Positions 26,754 to 38,103 of a stretch of 64,000 bases of DNA are shown piece after piece. The translations under genes and the position numbers were made by a program. A model generated the notes under the pieces. It saw only the letters and a list, made by a program, of their open reading frames with translations. It was not told where the DNA came from and ran no database searches. This DNA comes from Bradyrhizobium sp. NFR13 (GTDB taxonomy: Bacteria; Pseudomonadota; Alphaproteobacteria; Rhizobiales; Xanthobacteraceae), in NCBI RefSeq assembly GCF_900114605.1, contig NZ_FOTP01000002.1, positions 620,001-684,000 on the forward strand, in the 5' to 3' direction. Position 1 is the stretch's first letter. Each line of letters starts with the position of its first letter.

Positions 26754-27284
26754 TCACTCCTGCGTCGCGCGCGCATCCCGCTTCGCCTGTGCCACCTTCG
26801 TGGTGTGCACGGCGCGGCCGACATCGGCGCGGTCCAGTACCGCATGACGGCGGCCGCTCTGCAGGTTGGCCATGCCACGATGCGCGGTGCGGCCGGGATC
26901 GGGGAAACTGCGCTGCGCGGCGTTCTTGCGTTTCAGGGCCTGTCGCAGCGCCGAGGTGGCTGCCTCGCGAGCCGCGTCCGCGCGCCGCCGTTCGGCTTCG
27001 GCGTTGAGGCGCTTGAGGGCGGCGGCGAAGATCTGCTTGCGGTGCGAGGGCTGCTCCACATTGCCCGGGAAACTCGACCCGCGCTCCGTCTTGCGGCCGC
27101 TGATGGCGCGCCGGATTTCGCGTGTCAGTGTGCGCTCCTTCTCGCGAAAACCACGCACGCGTCCCACCAGTGCGCCTAATTCTTCTCCGCTCAATCCCGC
27201 GATCTGCGGCTGCCTGGTGGCCTTGAGCATTTCCGCTTCCTCATGCGACAGCTTCGATCGCTCTGCTTTCCATGACGTGGTCAT
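26754..27284 (-). CDS. conserved basic protein of unknown function
   Basis: 176-residue, Arg/Ala/Lys-rich, strongly basic and probably helical protein. It starts MTTSWKAERSKLSHEEAEML and ends with SGRRHAVLDRADVGRAVHTT plus KVAQAKRDARATQE. I know no function for it. The ATG at 27284 has GAGG about 10 bases upstream; the frame is open further up but into repeat-like sequence. A degraded second copy of its last 38 codons lies at 35010-35133. The basic composition would suit a nucleic-acid-associated protein, but that is a guess. Confidence 0.6.
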   Translation of the reverse strand: MTTSWKAERSKLSHEEAEMLKATRQPQIAGLSGEELGALVGRVRGFREKERTLTREIRRAISGRKTERGSSFPGNVEQPSHRKQIFAAALKRLNAEAERRRADAAREAATSALRQALKRKNAAQRSFPDPGRTAHRGMANLQSGRRHAVLDRADVGRAVHTTKVAQAKRDARATQE

Positions 27285-27453
27285 TGCGACACCTCGTTCC
27301 GGGAGCCCCTCAACAAGCCTAGCATAGTCGCCGTCGCGGAGCGTGAAATTCCAAAGCACGGATCTGTCGGACTTGCTGCGATTTACTTCAAAATGTCGCT
27401 GCGGAGGCGCCGCCGAACGGCAGGCGTAGAACGCATTGCCGGACCAAGCGTCA

Positions 27454-27555
27454 GGCGGGTTAGTGCAGCGCAAACCGCCATTGCCACCCGGCGGAATACG
27501 CGGAGTTTATCATCGGGCGCGCTTCGCGCGACCCGTTGGCTCTTCCGCCCTGCTC
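27454..27555 (+). repeat. REP-like element
   Basis: Contains GGCGGGTTAGTGCAGCGCAA, GGCGGAATACGCGGAG, the 'tttatcatcgggcgcgcttcgcgcg' palindrome and a closing CTTCCGCCCTGCTCGC. It combines modules of the elements at 36803 and 26021. It fills most of the gap between the basic-protein gene and the efflux operon. Confidence 0.75.
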
Positions 27556-27564
27556 GCTATCCGC

Positions 27565-27932
27565 TCAGTTTTTGAACCTGGCCTGGCCGGACTTGCCGGC
27601 AGCCGTTTTCAGCGTGACGCTCACCGACGCGCCTTTCGCAATGTCGCTTTTCGCTTCGGCGGTCAATGCCGTCCCGGACGTGACGAGCGGCAGCGTCTCG
27701 CGGTCGCTTCCCGAGGTCAGCAGCACGGCTCCCGAAAAGCCGCTGGTGGGGAGCGGCTTGTTGGCCTCGTCGAGGATGTTGAAGGTCAGCACCTTTCCCG
27801 CAGCGATCATCTCGACATGCACACCGGCGACATCCTCCATGGGTCCGCCATTCGGCCCCTTCTGATGGGCGTGCTGCGCCATCGCCGGAGCCGCCAGCAA
27901 CAGCGCGGATACGACGAGCAGGATTGTCTTCA

Positions 27933-27933
<1 letters not shown>
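27565..27933 (-). CDS. periplasmic protein of the efflux operon, unknown function
   Basis: Exported 122-residue protein with a signal peptide (1-20, ending AMAQ). The mature start HAHQKGPNGGPMEDVAGVHV is a possible metal-binding patch. A beta-rich domain follows (VLTFNILDEANKPLPTSGF). It is the last gene of the CzcCBA-type operon; its ATG overlaps the czcA stop by one base (TGATG), so it is co-translated. Small proteins of this sort accompany HME-RND pumps in rhizobia and may bind metal or modulate the pump. An ATG preceded by a TTG codon makes the N-terminus uncertain by one residue. Confidence 0.85.
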
Positions 27934-31178
<3,245 letters not shown>

Positions 31179-32186
31179 TCAGTGGTCATGGGATGCCTCC
31201 CCCTTGCCGCGTTCGGCCTTGACCACGAAACTGTTCTTCGCTGCGTAGCGGTCGCCATCCATCAGGCCGAACACGATCTCCACATTCTCGAAATCGCGCG
31301 CACCGATTTCGACGTCGCGGGTCTCGAATTTGTCGCCGTTGCGGACGAACACCACATTGCGGTTCTCGACGCTCTGCAGCGCCGATCCCTTCACAGCGAC
31401 CGGAACCTGCTTGGCCGCCAGGATCAGCCGTGCCGACACGAACAATCCGGTGCGCAGCCGCATGCTTTCGTTCGCAACCACAGCGCGCACCAGCGCGCTT
31501 TGGGTGTCGCTGCTGCCAACCGGCGAGACATAAGACAGCTGCGCCTCGATCGGCTTGCCGCCGTCGCCGACATCGATCTGCACGGTGTCGCCGATGCGCA
31601 CCCGCGGCAGATCGCGGCGATACACCGACAGGTCCACCCATACCGTCGAGATATCAGCAACGATGAAGGCCGGCTTCTGCTCGGACGCATATTCGCCGAG
31701 CGAGATCTGGCGGTCGATCACCGTGCCGGAGATCGGCGCCCGCATTTCATAGACCGTGAGGCTCTGGTTGCTTTCGATCCTGGCGAGCAGTTCGCCCTTC
31801 TCGACCGTGTCGCCGATGCGCTTCTTGATCTCGCGCACGACGCCGGGGAAACGCGGCGTGACCTGCACGAGCGCCTCCTGGTTGGGCTGCAGGATCCCGT
31901 TGAGAACGATGGAATCGCGCAACGTGCCGGCGCCAGCCGTCAGGATCTCGATGCCCGCGGCGGCGACCTTGGCGTCGGTCATCCTGACGACGCCCTCGTC
32001 TCCATGCGCGTCGCCTTTCTCGCCATGTCCTTTCTCGCCATGTCCCTTCCCGCCATGCCCCTTGTCGCCAGCTTTCGCGTCCTTCGCAGCCGGCGCGGCA
32101 ATGCCGCTCGGCGCACCGGCATAAACACCGGCGCCAACGGCGAAGATCGCCGCGGCTACCAGCAACATCCTGATTGGCTTGTTCAT
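31179..32186 (-). CDS. czcB: RND efflux periplasmic adaptor, CzcB type
   Basis: Membrane-fusion protein of 335 residues linking the RND pump to the outer-membrane channel. After an N-terminal anchor (about 5-25) comes a His/Gly/Lys-rich run with HGGKGHGEKGHGEKGDAHG (about 44-62), a probable metal-binding patch. The lipoyl/barrel-sandwich core follows (PRFPGVVREIKKRIGDTVEK and MRAPISGTVIDRQISLGEY), then beta-barrel domains and a C-terminal SHDH. Its ATG overlaps the czcC stop by four bases, and czcA starts 33 bases after its stop. The His-rich region favours zinc, cobalt or nickel as substrate. Confidence 0.93.
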   Translation of the reverse strand: MNKPIRMLLVAAAIFAVGAGVYAGAPSGIAAPAAKDAKAGDKGHGGKGHGEKGHGEKGDAHGDEGVVRMTDAKVAAAGIEILTAGAGTLRDSIVLNGILQPNQEALVQVTPRFPGVVREIKKRIGDTVEKGELLARIESNQSLTVYEMRAPISGTVIDRQISLGEYASEQKPAFIVADISTVWVDLSVYRRDLPRVRIGDTVQIDVGDGGKPIEAQLSYVSPVGSSDTQSALVRAVVANESMRLRTGLFVSARLILAAKQVPVAVKGSALQSVENRNVVFVRNGDKFETRDVEIGARDFENVEIVFGLMDGDRYAAKNSFVVKAERGKGEASHDH

Positions 32187-33454
32187 CGTGCGCTCCCTCG
32201 CGCCAGTGCAAACGGATTGCCGACCAGCCCTTCGATGGTGGCGACGGCGACGTGGAAATTCTGCTGGGCTTCCTGTTCGCGCAGGCGCGCCTGCGCGACG
32301 CTGGCCTGCGCGTCGAGCACTTCGAGCAGCGAGTAACGTCCCTGCCCGTAGCCTTCGGAAATCGCATCGGCCGCATCCCTCGACTTGGGGATCGCGGTCT
32401 CGCGCAGGATGGTGAGTTCGCGCAGCGAGCCCTGCAGCGAGTCATAGGCGCGGCCTGCCACCACGATCAGCGTGTTGCGGTTGCCCTGGCGTTCGGCGGC
32501 AGTCTTGGCGAGGCTTTCCTGCGCGGAGAGGATGTTGCCCTGGTTCTGGTCGAATACCGGGATCGGCACCGACAGCGACAGGCGGACGGCATTGTCGCCG
32601 GTCTCGTTGAAGCGGCGCCATCCGGCGGAGACCGTGACGTCCGGATAGGGCTTCAACCGGGCGAGCAGCAGTTCGGCGTTGCGCTGTGCATAGATCGCCT
32701 TCCAGCGCACGAGTTGCGGATTGGCATCGATCGCCGCGACCACCGACTGGAAGGTCGGCGGCCTGCCGGTCGCTTCCAGCCGTCCGGAGACGACCGCGAA
32801 TTTCGGCGCGCTATCGCCCATCAGGATCGCCAGTTCACGGCGCGCGCTCGCGAGAGATGACCTGGTGCGCTCACGGTCGGCCTTGACGAGAGCCGATGCG
32901 ACCTCGGCGCGTCCGGTCTCTGCGATGGACGATGCGCCAGCCTCGACGCGCCGCTGCAGCAGCGGCGAGATCTTGTCGATCGCCTCGATCTGTTCGTCGA
33001 GGATCTGGATCCGCCGCTGCAGGCCGAGCACGCTCACGAAGGCGATCGCGGTCTCGGACAGTACTTCGAGCCGGATGGCCTGGCGTCCGATGCCCGCAGC
33101 ATCAAGGCCCGCCTGACCGGCGGCGATGCGCGCATCGCGCTTGCCCCACAGCTCGAACATCTGGCTGACTTGCAGCGTGGTTTCCGCCGAGCGGGTTCCG
33201 CGATATGCGCCCGAACCGAACGAATTGTCCTGTTCGTAGGAGATCTCCGGATTGATCAGCGCGCCGGACTGGATGCGCTGACCACGCGCGATCCCGACGT
33301 CACGCTCGGCGGCTGTCAGGCGCGGACTGGCGGCGAGCGCGCGTTGCAGCGCAGCCCCCATGGTGAGAGTTTGCGAATGGGCTTCCCCCATCAGCGGCGA
33401 ACTGACGAAGAGCACAGCCGCGCACGCAAAACGCGTGGCGATCTTCGAGAACAT
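32183..33454 (-). CDS. czcC: TolC-family outer-membrane channel, CzcC type
   Basis: Outer-membrane efflux protein of 423 residues. A signal peptide (about 1-27, ending AHSQ) is followed by two OEP domains of long helices: TLTMGAALQRALAASPRLTA, INPEISYEQDNSF, and the second-repeat SAGWRRFNETGDNAVRLSLS then PIPVFDQNQGNI. This is the CzcC/CusC arrangement. It is the first structural gene of the pump operon, downstream of a small Cys/His protein gene, and is translationally coupled to the adaptor. Confidence 0.92.
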   Translation of the reverse strand: MFSKIATRFACAAVLFVSSPLMGEAHSQTLTMGAALQRALAASPRLTAAERDVGIARGQRIQSGALINPEISYEQDNSFGSGAYRGTRSAETTLQVSQMFELWGKRDARIAAGQAGLDAAGIGRQAIRLEVLSETAIAFVSVLGLQRRIQILDEQIEAIDKISPLLQRRVEAGASSIAETGRAEVASALVKADRERTRSSLASARRELAILMGDSAPKFAVVSGRLEATGRPPTFQSVVAAIDANPQLVRWKAIYAQRNAELLLARLKPYPDVTVSAGWRRFNETGDNAVRLSLSVPIPVFDQNQGNILSAQESLAKTAAERQGNRNTLIVVAGRAYDSLQGSLRELTILRETAIPKSRDAADAISEGYGQGRYSLLEVLDAQASVAQARLREQEAQQNFHVAVATIEGLVGNPFALARGSAR

Positions 33455-33508
33455 GATGGAAACCTGACGGACGACGGAGTCTGGGCGCGATGCGCCCGGC
33501 GATGACGG

Positions 33509-33868
33509 TCAGGTCAGGAATTTGGGTGGGGGAGGATCGATTCCGCGCGGCAGGCTGCGACGTTCGACATCGTGGAAAACCGCCGTGCGGGTCTCGATGG
33601 AGACGGGCATTGCCGTGAAGACCAGCGGCTGCGCCGTCACGGAGAAGCAGCCATGGCAGTGATTGTCCGCGACAACGCCCTTGTCGGAATGGCCGATCGT
33701 CTTCTCTGCAAGCGAGACGATGGTCGCTCCCGACGGATCGGTCACATCGCATTCGCAGAGACCGTGCATGGCGCCGGCGAAGATATACGTCGCCAGCACG
33801 ACCATCACCAACGCCCTGCGCGAGATGCGCAGCAGGCCATGGCGGAAGATGCGGGCGAAAATCGTCAC
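33509..33868 (-). CDS. small Cys/His periplasmic-facing protein at the head of the efflux operon
   Basis: About 119 residues. An N-terminal membrane segment (LVMVVLATYIFAGAMHGL) is followed by CECDVTDPSG and NHCHGCFSVTAQP, giving four Cys and several His for metal binding, and a Pro-rich end. The product resembles the small CzcI/CopL-like proteins that precede czc or cus genes. I prefer the GTG at 33868, with AGAGAAG six bases upstream and ISRRALV near the start as in relatives. An ATG at 33922 would add 18 polar residues. No cognate metal regulator is next to it. Confidence 0.75.
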   Translation of the reverse strand: MTIFARIFRHGLLRISRRALVMVVLATYIFAGAMHGLCECDVTDPSGATIVSLAEKTIGHSDKGVVADNHCHGCFSVTAQPLVFTAMPVSIETRTAVFHDVERRSLPRGIDPPPPKFLT

Positions 33869-34067
33869 TTCTAGCTTCTCTTTCAAACTCTGCGAGCGAG
33901 GTAGCACGGATCGGCGATTCATGTCGATCCGCAACAATATAACAATGTCGCAGAGTTCGCTGGTCGATTTCGGCTTCTTTGCGGCCTTTTTCCAGCCTGC
34001 AATTCAACGCGACGTCTGGCCGCATCGTCATGATCGTCTGGACGTCAACGCGCGAACGGGCGCAGCC

Positions 34068-34559
34068 TCACCGAGACGTGGAAAATTCGTTGCCCTGCAT
34101 GCCGTCTGTCCTGATCTGTCCGAGTAGGCCGTAGATGTCACCGAGCACCCAGAGGTCGCGCACCTTCGGCCCGTCGAACGAAAAGATCGGCGCCCCAAGC
34201 CAGCCGACGCGCTTTCCTGTCGGCGGATTGCCGAACATCGCTTCGCGTTGAATGCCATGGAAGTAGACCTTGCCGGAAACGCGATTGCCCTCCTCGATCA
34301 TCAGGAGAATGTCCGTCGTGTAATTCTGCAGCGCGCCTGTAACCCAGCGGACGTAGTCGGCGAACTGGCCATGCCCGACCAGCACCGGCCCGAGCGATCC
34401 CCTGAATGTGAAATCCTCATGGAAAATTTGGGGGATCAAAGTCACGTCCGCATGGTCCCACATATCCTTGTAGAAGGCGCGGACCACCTCCTTCTGCGGC
34501 GTGAGCGTCACGTTGTCGAACGTCATTGGCTTATCCAAATGGTCACGGTGTGTGGTCAT
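34068..34559 (-). CDS. SnoaL-like/NTF2-fold ester cyclase family protein
   Basis: 163-residue protein of the NTF2/SnoaL fold: EVVRAFYKDMWDHADVTLIP, IFHEDFTFRGSLGP, GHGQFADYVRWV, NRVSGKVYFHGIQR and GWLGAPIFSFDGPKVRDLWV. Family members act as polyketide cyclases, dehydratases or ligand-binding proteins; the reaction here is unknown. GAGGG precedes the ATG at 34559; a second ATG is at 34526. It overlaps by 17 bases a possible upstream gene ending at 34543. Confidence 0.85.
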   Translation of the reverse strand: MTTHRDHLDKPMTFDNVTLTPQKEVVRAFYKDMWDHADVTLIPQIFHEDFTFRGSLGPVLVGHGQFADYVRWVTGALQNYTTDILLMIEEGNRVSGKVYFHGIQREAMFGNPPTGKRVGWLGAPIFSFDGPKVRDLWVLGDIYGLLGQIRTDGMQGNEFSTSR

Positions 34560-34896
34560 TGCCCTCGCCCGACATCATGAGATCGAAGAAAAACTCTAGG
34601 GCAACAGAGACGCTGCCAGCAAGCGTCACCGGATGAGCGACGCGCCATCCGGGATGAATACACATCTGCACTTTACTTCCGACTTCCGCCCGACCATCGC
34701 CACTGCTGAAAACGACGCCAGACGTCGCATCGTCGCACGTTCCCATGTTGTCGAAACCGGATGTTGTGCTCGATACCATCCGCAAGACTGCGAGCGCGAT
34801 CTCGGCATCGTGACGCCGATTTGTGTCTGCCTGCGGATTAGCAAGGATCCGGTGGATGAGCACAGCATCGTCCGCCACCGTCGTAGCGCGGAACAC
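34543..34896 (-). CDS. possible small protein, unknown (weak)
   Basis: 117-codon frame with a GTG start. GGAGGA lies about 12 bases before it and a non-Arg-rich translation follows (DDAVLIHRILANPQADTNRR ... HPVTLAGSVSVALEFFFDLM). Its end overlaps the SnoaL-like gene by 17 bases, so coupling is possible. I recognise no domain, and codon bias is unremarkable, so it may be spurious. If it is not a gene, the stretch 34560-35009 is non-coding. Confidence 0.35.
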   Translation of the reverse strand: MFRATTVADDAVLIHRILANPQADTNRRHDAEIALAVLRMVSSTTSGFDNMGTCDDATSGVVFSSGDGRAEVGSKVQMCIHPGWRVAHPVTLAGSVSVALEFFFDLMMSGEGNDHTP

Positions 34897-35009
34897 GCTT
34901 CGTTATTTCCTCCGGTCTACCTGCTGGCACAGCCTTGTGTGATTGCAAAGGCAACAGACGGAATTGTCTTGCGACTTCCGCCGTCAGATCATCTGACCCG
35001 CGAGCGCCG

Positions 35010-35133
35010 TCAATCCTGCGACGTGCGGGCATCGCGCCTGGCCTGTGCCGCCTTCGTCGTCTGCACGGCAAGGCCGACATCGGCGCGGTCCAGCACCACG
35101 TGGCGACACCCGCTCTGGAGGTTGCGACATCAA
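35010..35133 (-). pseudogene. remnant copy of the C-terminus of the basic protein at 26754-27284
   Basis: The minus strand reads NLQSGCRHVVLDRADVGLAV followed by QTTKAAQARRDARTSQD and a stop. The intact gene at 26754-27284 ends NLQSGRRHAVLDRADVGRAV and HTTKVAQAKRDARATQE. The nucleotide match fades upstream of the NLQSG codons, so only about 38 codons survive. No start codon or ribosome binding site belongs to it. Confidence 0.75.
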
Positions 35134-35179
35134 AGCTTGGGGCTCCGCGGCCCCCGAACTGGCGCCTTCAGAGCTCGGC

Positions 35180-36064
35180 CTACTTCTGAAACTTCGAGAT
35201 GTTTTCGCTCAGCCAACCTGCGACAGACCGCGGTTCGTGGCCCGTTAACTCCCTGACCGTCGTCGTCGTTTCAGCCATCGCGGACTGGTAAAAGAGGCGG
35301 TCCAATCCGAGCAGCAAGTCAGCGACAAACTCGTTCAGTCCCGAGGCGAGCAGCTTCTCGCGCTGTTCCGCAGGGCTTCGCTGCCGATATGTGACGGTCC
35401 GACCGAGCAGCTTCGATATTTCTTTGGCGACCTCAGGCATGCTCACCGCCCGCGGCCCGGTCAAATGATAGACGCGCTGAGAAGTGGGGTGTGCGTCGTC
35501 CAGAAGCGCAACGCGCGCGGCATCGGCGACATCGCGCGTATCAATCAGGTTGACCACTCCATCGCCCGCTGCACCGCCCCATGTGTCATCGGCAACTTGA
35601 GCCCCGGCCCGCGCCAGGATGTCGACGAAGGTCGATGGTCGCAAAACCGTGTAGCCGATGTCGACGGTCGCGAGATGCGCCTCGATTTGCATGTGCCAAT
35701 CCATCGGGTGCAGCCGCGAAGGCGGACCCATCGTGGACAATTTCACGATTTGGCCCACGCCTGCCGCGACCGCTGCATCGATCAACGCGATCTCGTTGGC
35801 GACCTGCCGAGGCGACGTGCCATGGGCCAGAAACAGCCGGTCGGCGCCGCGCAGGGCGTCGTCGAGGGTAGCCGGCGCATCGAAATCCACTGCCGCAAGA
35901 GAAACGCCGGCGGGCAAGCGCTCGGTGTCCGGCTTTCGGGTCAGTGCCACCAGATCGAGAGGCTCGGAAACTAGGCTGGCGATTAGGGCAGATCCGACGC
36001 GGCCTGTCGCGCCGGCGACGGCTATCCGAGGGCGGCTAGCGTTGGGCTGGGAGGGCTTGAGCAT
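35180..36064 (-). CDS. NmrA-like / atypical SDR NAD(P)-binding oxidoreductase
   Basis: 294-residue protein with the NAD(P) motif GATGRVGSALIASL (19-32), followed by DLVALTRKPDTERLPAGV and a missing classical YxxxK, as in NmrA/azoreductase-like atypical SDRs. Further features are IVKLSTMGPPSRLHPMDWHM, YTVLRPSTFVDIL and a DTRDVADAARVALL segment. Members act as NAD(P)H quinone or azo reductases or redox sensors. It is divergent from a TetR gene with two tandem palindromic operators in the 79-base gap, so it is very probably the regulated target. Confidence 0.88.
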   Translation of the reverse strand: MLKPSQPNASRPRIAVAGATGRVGSALIASLVSEPLDLVALTRKPDTERLPAGVSLAAVDFDAPATLDDALRGADRLFLAHGTSPRQVANEIALIDAAVAAGVGQIVKLSTMGPPSRLHPMDWHMQIEAHLATVDIGYTVLRPSTFVDILARAGAQVADDTWGGAAGDGVVNLIDTRDVADAARVALLDDAHPTSQRVYHLTGPRAVSMPEVAKEISKLLGRTVTYRQRSPAEQREKLLASGLNEFVADLLLGLDRLFYQSAMAETTTTVRELTGHEPRSVAGWLSENISKFQK

Positions 36065-36082
36065 TGGAGCTTCCTTGTGTAT

Positions 36083-36125
36083 CTTGGAACGATCAGTCCA
36101 CGATACTTGGAACGATCATTCCAAG
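36083..36125. promoter_or_regulatory. tandem TetR operators between the NmrA-like and TetR genes
   Basis: Two related sites. At 36106-36125 there is a perfect palindrome CTTGGAA-CGATCA-TTCCAAG; at 36083-36100 a less symmetric copy CTTGGAACGATCAGTCCA. Their 23-base spacing places them on nearly the same DNA face. The second ends directly before the upstream ATG of the TetR gene, which fits autoregulation and control of the divergent NmrA-like gene. Confidence 0.8.
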
Positions 36126-36143
36126 ATGTCAAGCGAGAATCCC

Positions 36144-36767
36144 ATGAGCGGTAAGCCCCAGTTCGATGACAGTGCAGTGATCAACTCCGCGATGGGAGTC
36201 TTCTGGAGCCACGGCTACGCCGCATCGTCGATCGACGAACTGACGACTGCGATGGGTCTGTCACGCTCCAGCATGTACAAGCGCTTTCAGGACAAGGACG
36301 GACTGTTCCAGGAAGTGCTTTCGAGTTACACGCAGCGCGTCTTAAAGCGGATGAACGCGGTTCAAGCCGGTACGAAGCGCCAACAACTAGAGGCGCTGCT
36401 TCACGAATTCTTGCCAAGGGACGGCCAGACGGCGCGCCCAGCGGGCTGCATGCTCGCTCGATCCTGCACCGAGATGGCCGATCTGCCGCCGGCCAGCCAG
36501 ACGGTCGCGCGGGAGGGACTCATGGGCCAGCGCGCCATCCTTAGCGGAATTTTGCGAGAGGCTGCCGCAAGCGGTGAATTGGCACCGGCATCCGACATCG
36601 AAGGTCTTTCGTGGCACTACCTCGGCGTACTGCACGCCATGATGAACTTGCCGCAAGTGGGCGCCACGTCCAAAGAGCTTCGCGGCGTTGTCCAGCTCGC
36701 AATGTTGGCATGGCCGTTGATAGAAGCCGCCAAGACGCCCCCACGCCGACGGCGTCCGAACAACTAG
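36144..36767 (+). CDS. TetR/AcrR-family regulator
   Basis: 207-residue repressor-type protein. The HTH is close to the N-terminus: FDDSAVINSAMGVFWSHGYA, SSIDELTTAMGLSRSSMYKR and FQDKDGLFQEVL. The ligand-binding part carries HEFLPRDGQTARPAGCMLAR and LPQVGATSKELRGVV. The HTH form (FW.HGY..SS.DELT.AMG) is typical of regulators controlling an adjacent oxidoreductase. I chose the ATG at 36144, since an ATG at 36126 abuts the operator. The divergent NmrA-like gene is the likely target. Confidence 0.9.
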   Translation: MSGKPQFDDSAVINSAMGVFWSHGYAASSIDELTTAMGLSRSSMYKRFQDKDGLFQEVLSSYTQRVLKRMNAVQAGTKRQQLEALLHEFLPRDGQTARPAGCMLARSCTEMADLPPASQTVAREGLMGQRAILSGILREAAASGELAPASDIEGLSWHYLGVLHAMMNLPQVGATSKELRGVVQLAMLAWPLIEAAKTPPRRRRPNN

Positions 36768-36802
36768 GCCTCAAGCAAGCGTAGCCCGGATGGAGCGGGC
36801 GG

Positions 36803-36875
36803 GCGTAGGGCGGGTTAGCGCAGCGTAACCCGCTATCATCGAATCGGCGGAATACGCTTCGCTATTCCGCCCTAC
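36803..36875 (+). repeat. REP-like element, most complete copy
   Basis: Starts GCGTAGGGCGGGTTAGCGCA and ends GGCGGAATACGCTTCGCTAT-TCCGCCCTAC. It has an inner palindrome GGCGGAATACG-CTTCG-CTATTCCGCC. Shorter or decayed relatives lie at 23823, 24263, 25015 and 27454. Such elements are common between genes in this bacterial family. Confidence 0.85.
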
Positions 36876-36959
36876 TCACTCACGTCGATATTGCGTGCGT
36901 GCCCAGAACCCCCGATTATCCCGTCCAATTCAAAAATGCCCCAGGGAGCCACCACACCT

Positions 36960-37634
36960 ATGCAATTCGATGACGTCATTCTCGGCCGCCGCAGCATCCG
37001 CGGCTACAAACCCGATCCAGTCCCTAAAAAGCTGATTGAGGAAATCATCAATCTGGCGATGCGCGCGCCGTCGTCAATGAACACTCAGCCGTGGAATTTC
37101 TACGTCATCACCGGCGAGCCGCTCGACAAGATCCGCGCCGGCAATACCGAACGGATGATCGCAGGCATCCCGCAGTCGCGCGAATTTCGCACCGGTCAGG
37201 CTTTTGCGGGTCACCACCGCGACAGACAGGTCGGCGTCGCCAAGCAGCTGTTCTTGGCCATGGGGATCGCGCGCGACGACAAGGAGATGCGGCAGGACTG
37301 GGTGCTGCGCGGCTTCCGACAGTTCGACGCCCCGGTCTGTGTGATCGTGACCTATGACCGCGTGCTGGACGGCAGCGACGATACGCCGTTCGATTGCGGC
37401 GCCGTGGCGACCGCCCTCGTCAATGCCGCCTGGTCGCGCGGGCTGGGGGCCGTGATCAACAGTCAGGGCATCATGCAGTCGCCGGTGGTGCGCGAACATG
37501 CGGGAATTGCCGACGATCAGGTCATCATGAAAAGCATTGCGCTCGGATGGCCGGATGACAGCTTTCCGGCCAATGCTGTGGTGTCCGAACGCAAGTCTGT
37601 AGAAGAAGCGACAGTGTTCGTCGGCTTCGAATGA
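36960..37634 (+). CDS. nitroreductase-family flavoprotein
   Basis: FMN-dependent NAD(P)H reductase of 224 residues. FMN-site landmarks are LGRRSIRGYKPDPVPKKLI near the N-terminus, the APSSMNTQPWNFYVITG block and SRGLGAVINSQGIMQSPVV. LGWPDDSFPANAVVSERKSV follows near the end, as in the NfsA/NfsB-like superfamily. Substrates (nitroaromatics, quinones, enals) are not predictable. The ATG at 36960 has GGGAG upstream; a longer frame from 36891 has no family residues. Followed by a frameshifted small HTH gene. Confidence 0.9.
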   Translation: MQFDDVILGRRSIRGYKPDPVPKKLIEEIINLAMRAPSSMNTQPWNFYVITGEPLDKIRAGNTERMIAGIPQSREFRTGQAFAGHHRDRQVGVAKQLFLAMGIARDDKEMRQDWVLRGFRQFDAPVCVIVTYDRVLDGSDDTPFDCGAVATALVNAAWSRGLGAVINSQGIMQSPVVREHAGIADDQVIMKSIALGWPDDSFPANAVVSERKSVEEATVFVGFE

Positions 37635-37650
37635 GCGATCATAGCCAGCC

Positions 37651-37826
37651 ATGAAACTGCACGCCCCATCCGACACCGTCTGGACATCCAGCAGGACGAG
37701 GAGCTGCGGCGGCAACTGGCGGCCGGGCGCAGCATCAACGAGATCGCGCTGCGCCTGAAGCGGTCGCCACTCGCCATCAGAACCCGTGTGAAGAAGCTCG
37801 GCATCCGCGAAGGTCAGATGGACTAG
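37651..37826 (+). pseudogene. frameshifted small HTH-type protein gene
   Basis: From the ATG at 37651 the reading is MKLHAPSDTVWT. The continuation then needs a +/-1 shift near 37685 to give IQQDEELRRQLAAGRSINEI and ALRLKRSPLAIRTRVKKLGI, ending REGQMD-stop at 37826. The combined product of about 58 residues resembles short rhizobial helix-turn-helix proteins with the pattern W-x-x-x-x-D-x-x-L-R...IA-x-x-L-x-R...A-I-R-x-R. The stop-to-stop frame that carries most of it is in frame with the upstream nitroreductase and has no start of its own. Either a real frameshift or a sequencing error. Confidence 0.6.
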
Positions 37827-37917
37827 CGACGCGTGGTCCGCCCGCGGGATGGTCGTTGGCACGGAACGGGACTTGTATGACCTGCGATACCATTCGCCCT
37901 CTATTTCTCGAGCATAC

Positions 37918-37947
37918 AAAAACCCCGCCATTTGGCGGTTTTTTCTT
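37918..37947 (+). terminator. rho-independent terminator
   Basis: Stem AAAAACCCCGCC / GGCGGTTTTTT with a four-base loop and a long T-run. It lies 90 bases after the frameshifted HTH gene, closes the nitroreductase transcription unit and leaves the next gene with its own promoter. Confidence 0.85.
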
Positions 37948-38103
37948 TACCGCCGGTGATGGCACGACGACGCGGCGCGGAGCGCCTCAGTCCTTCATTG
38001 AAGCTTTTATTTCCGCGACCGAGCCCTGGTTTTTCCGGGAACGAATCATTTCAACACCGATTGAATCCGCAGTTCGATCATCGTTACGATGGAGTATTGA
38101 ACT

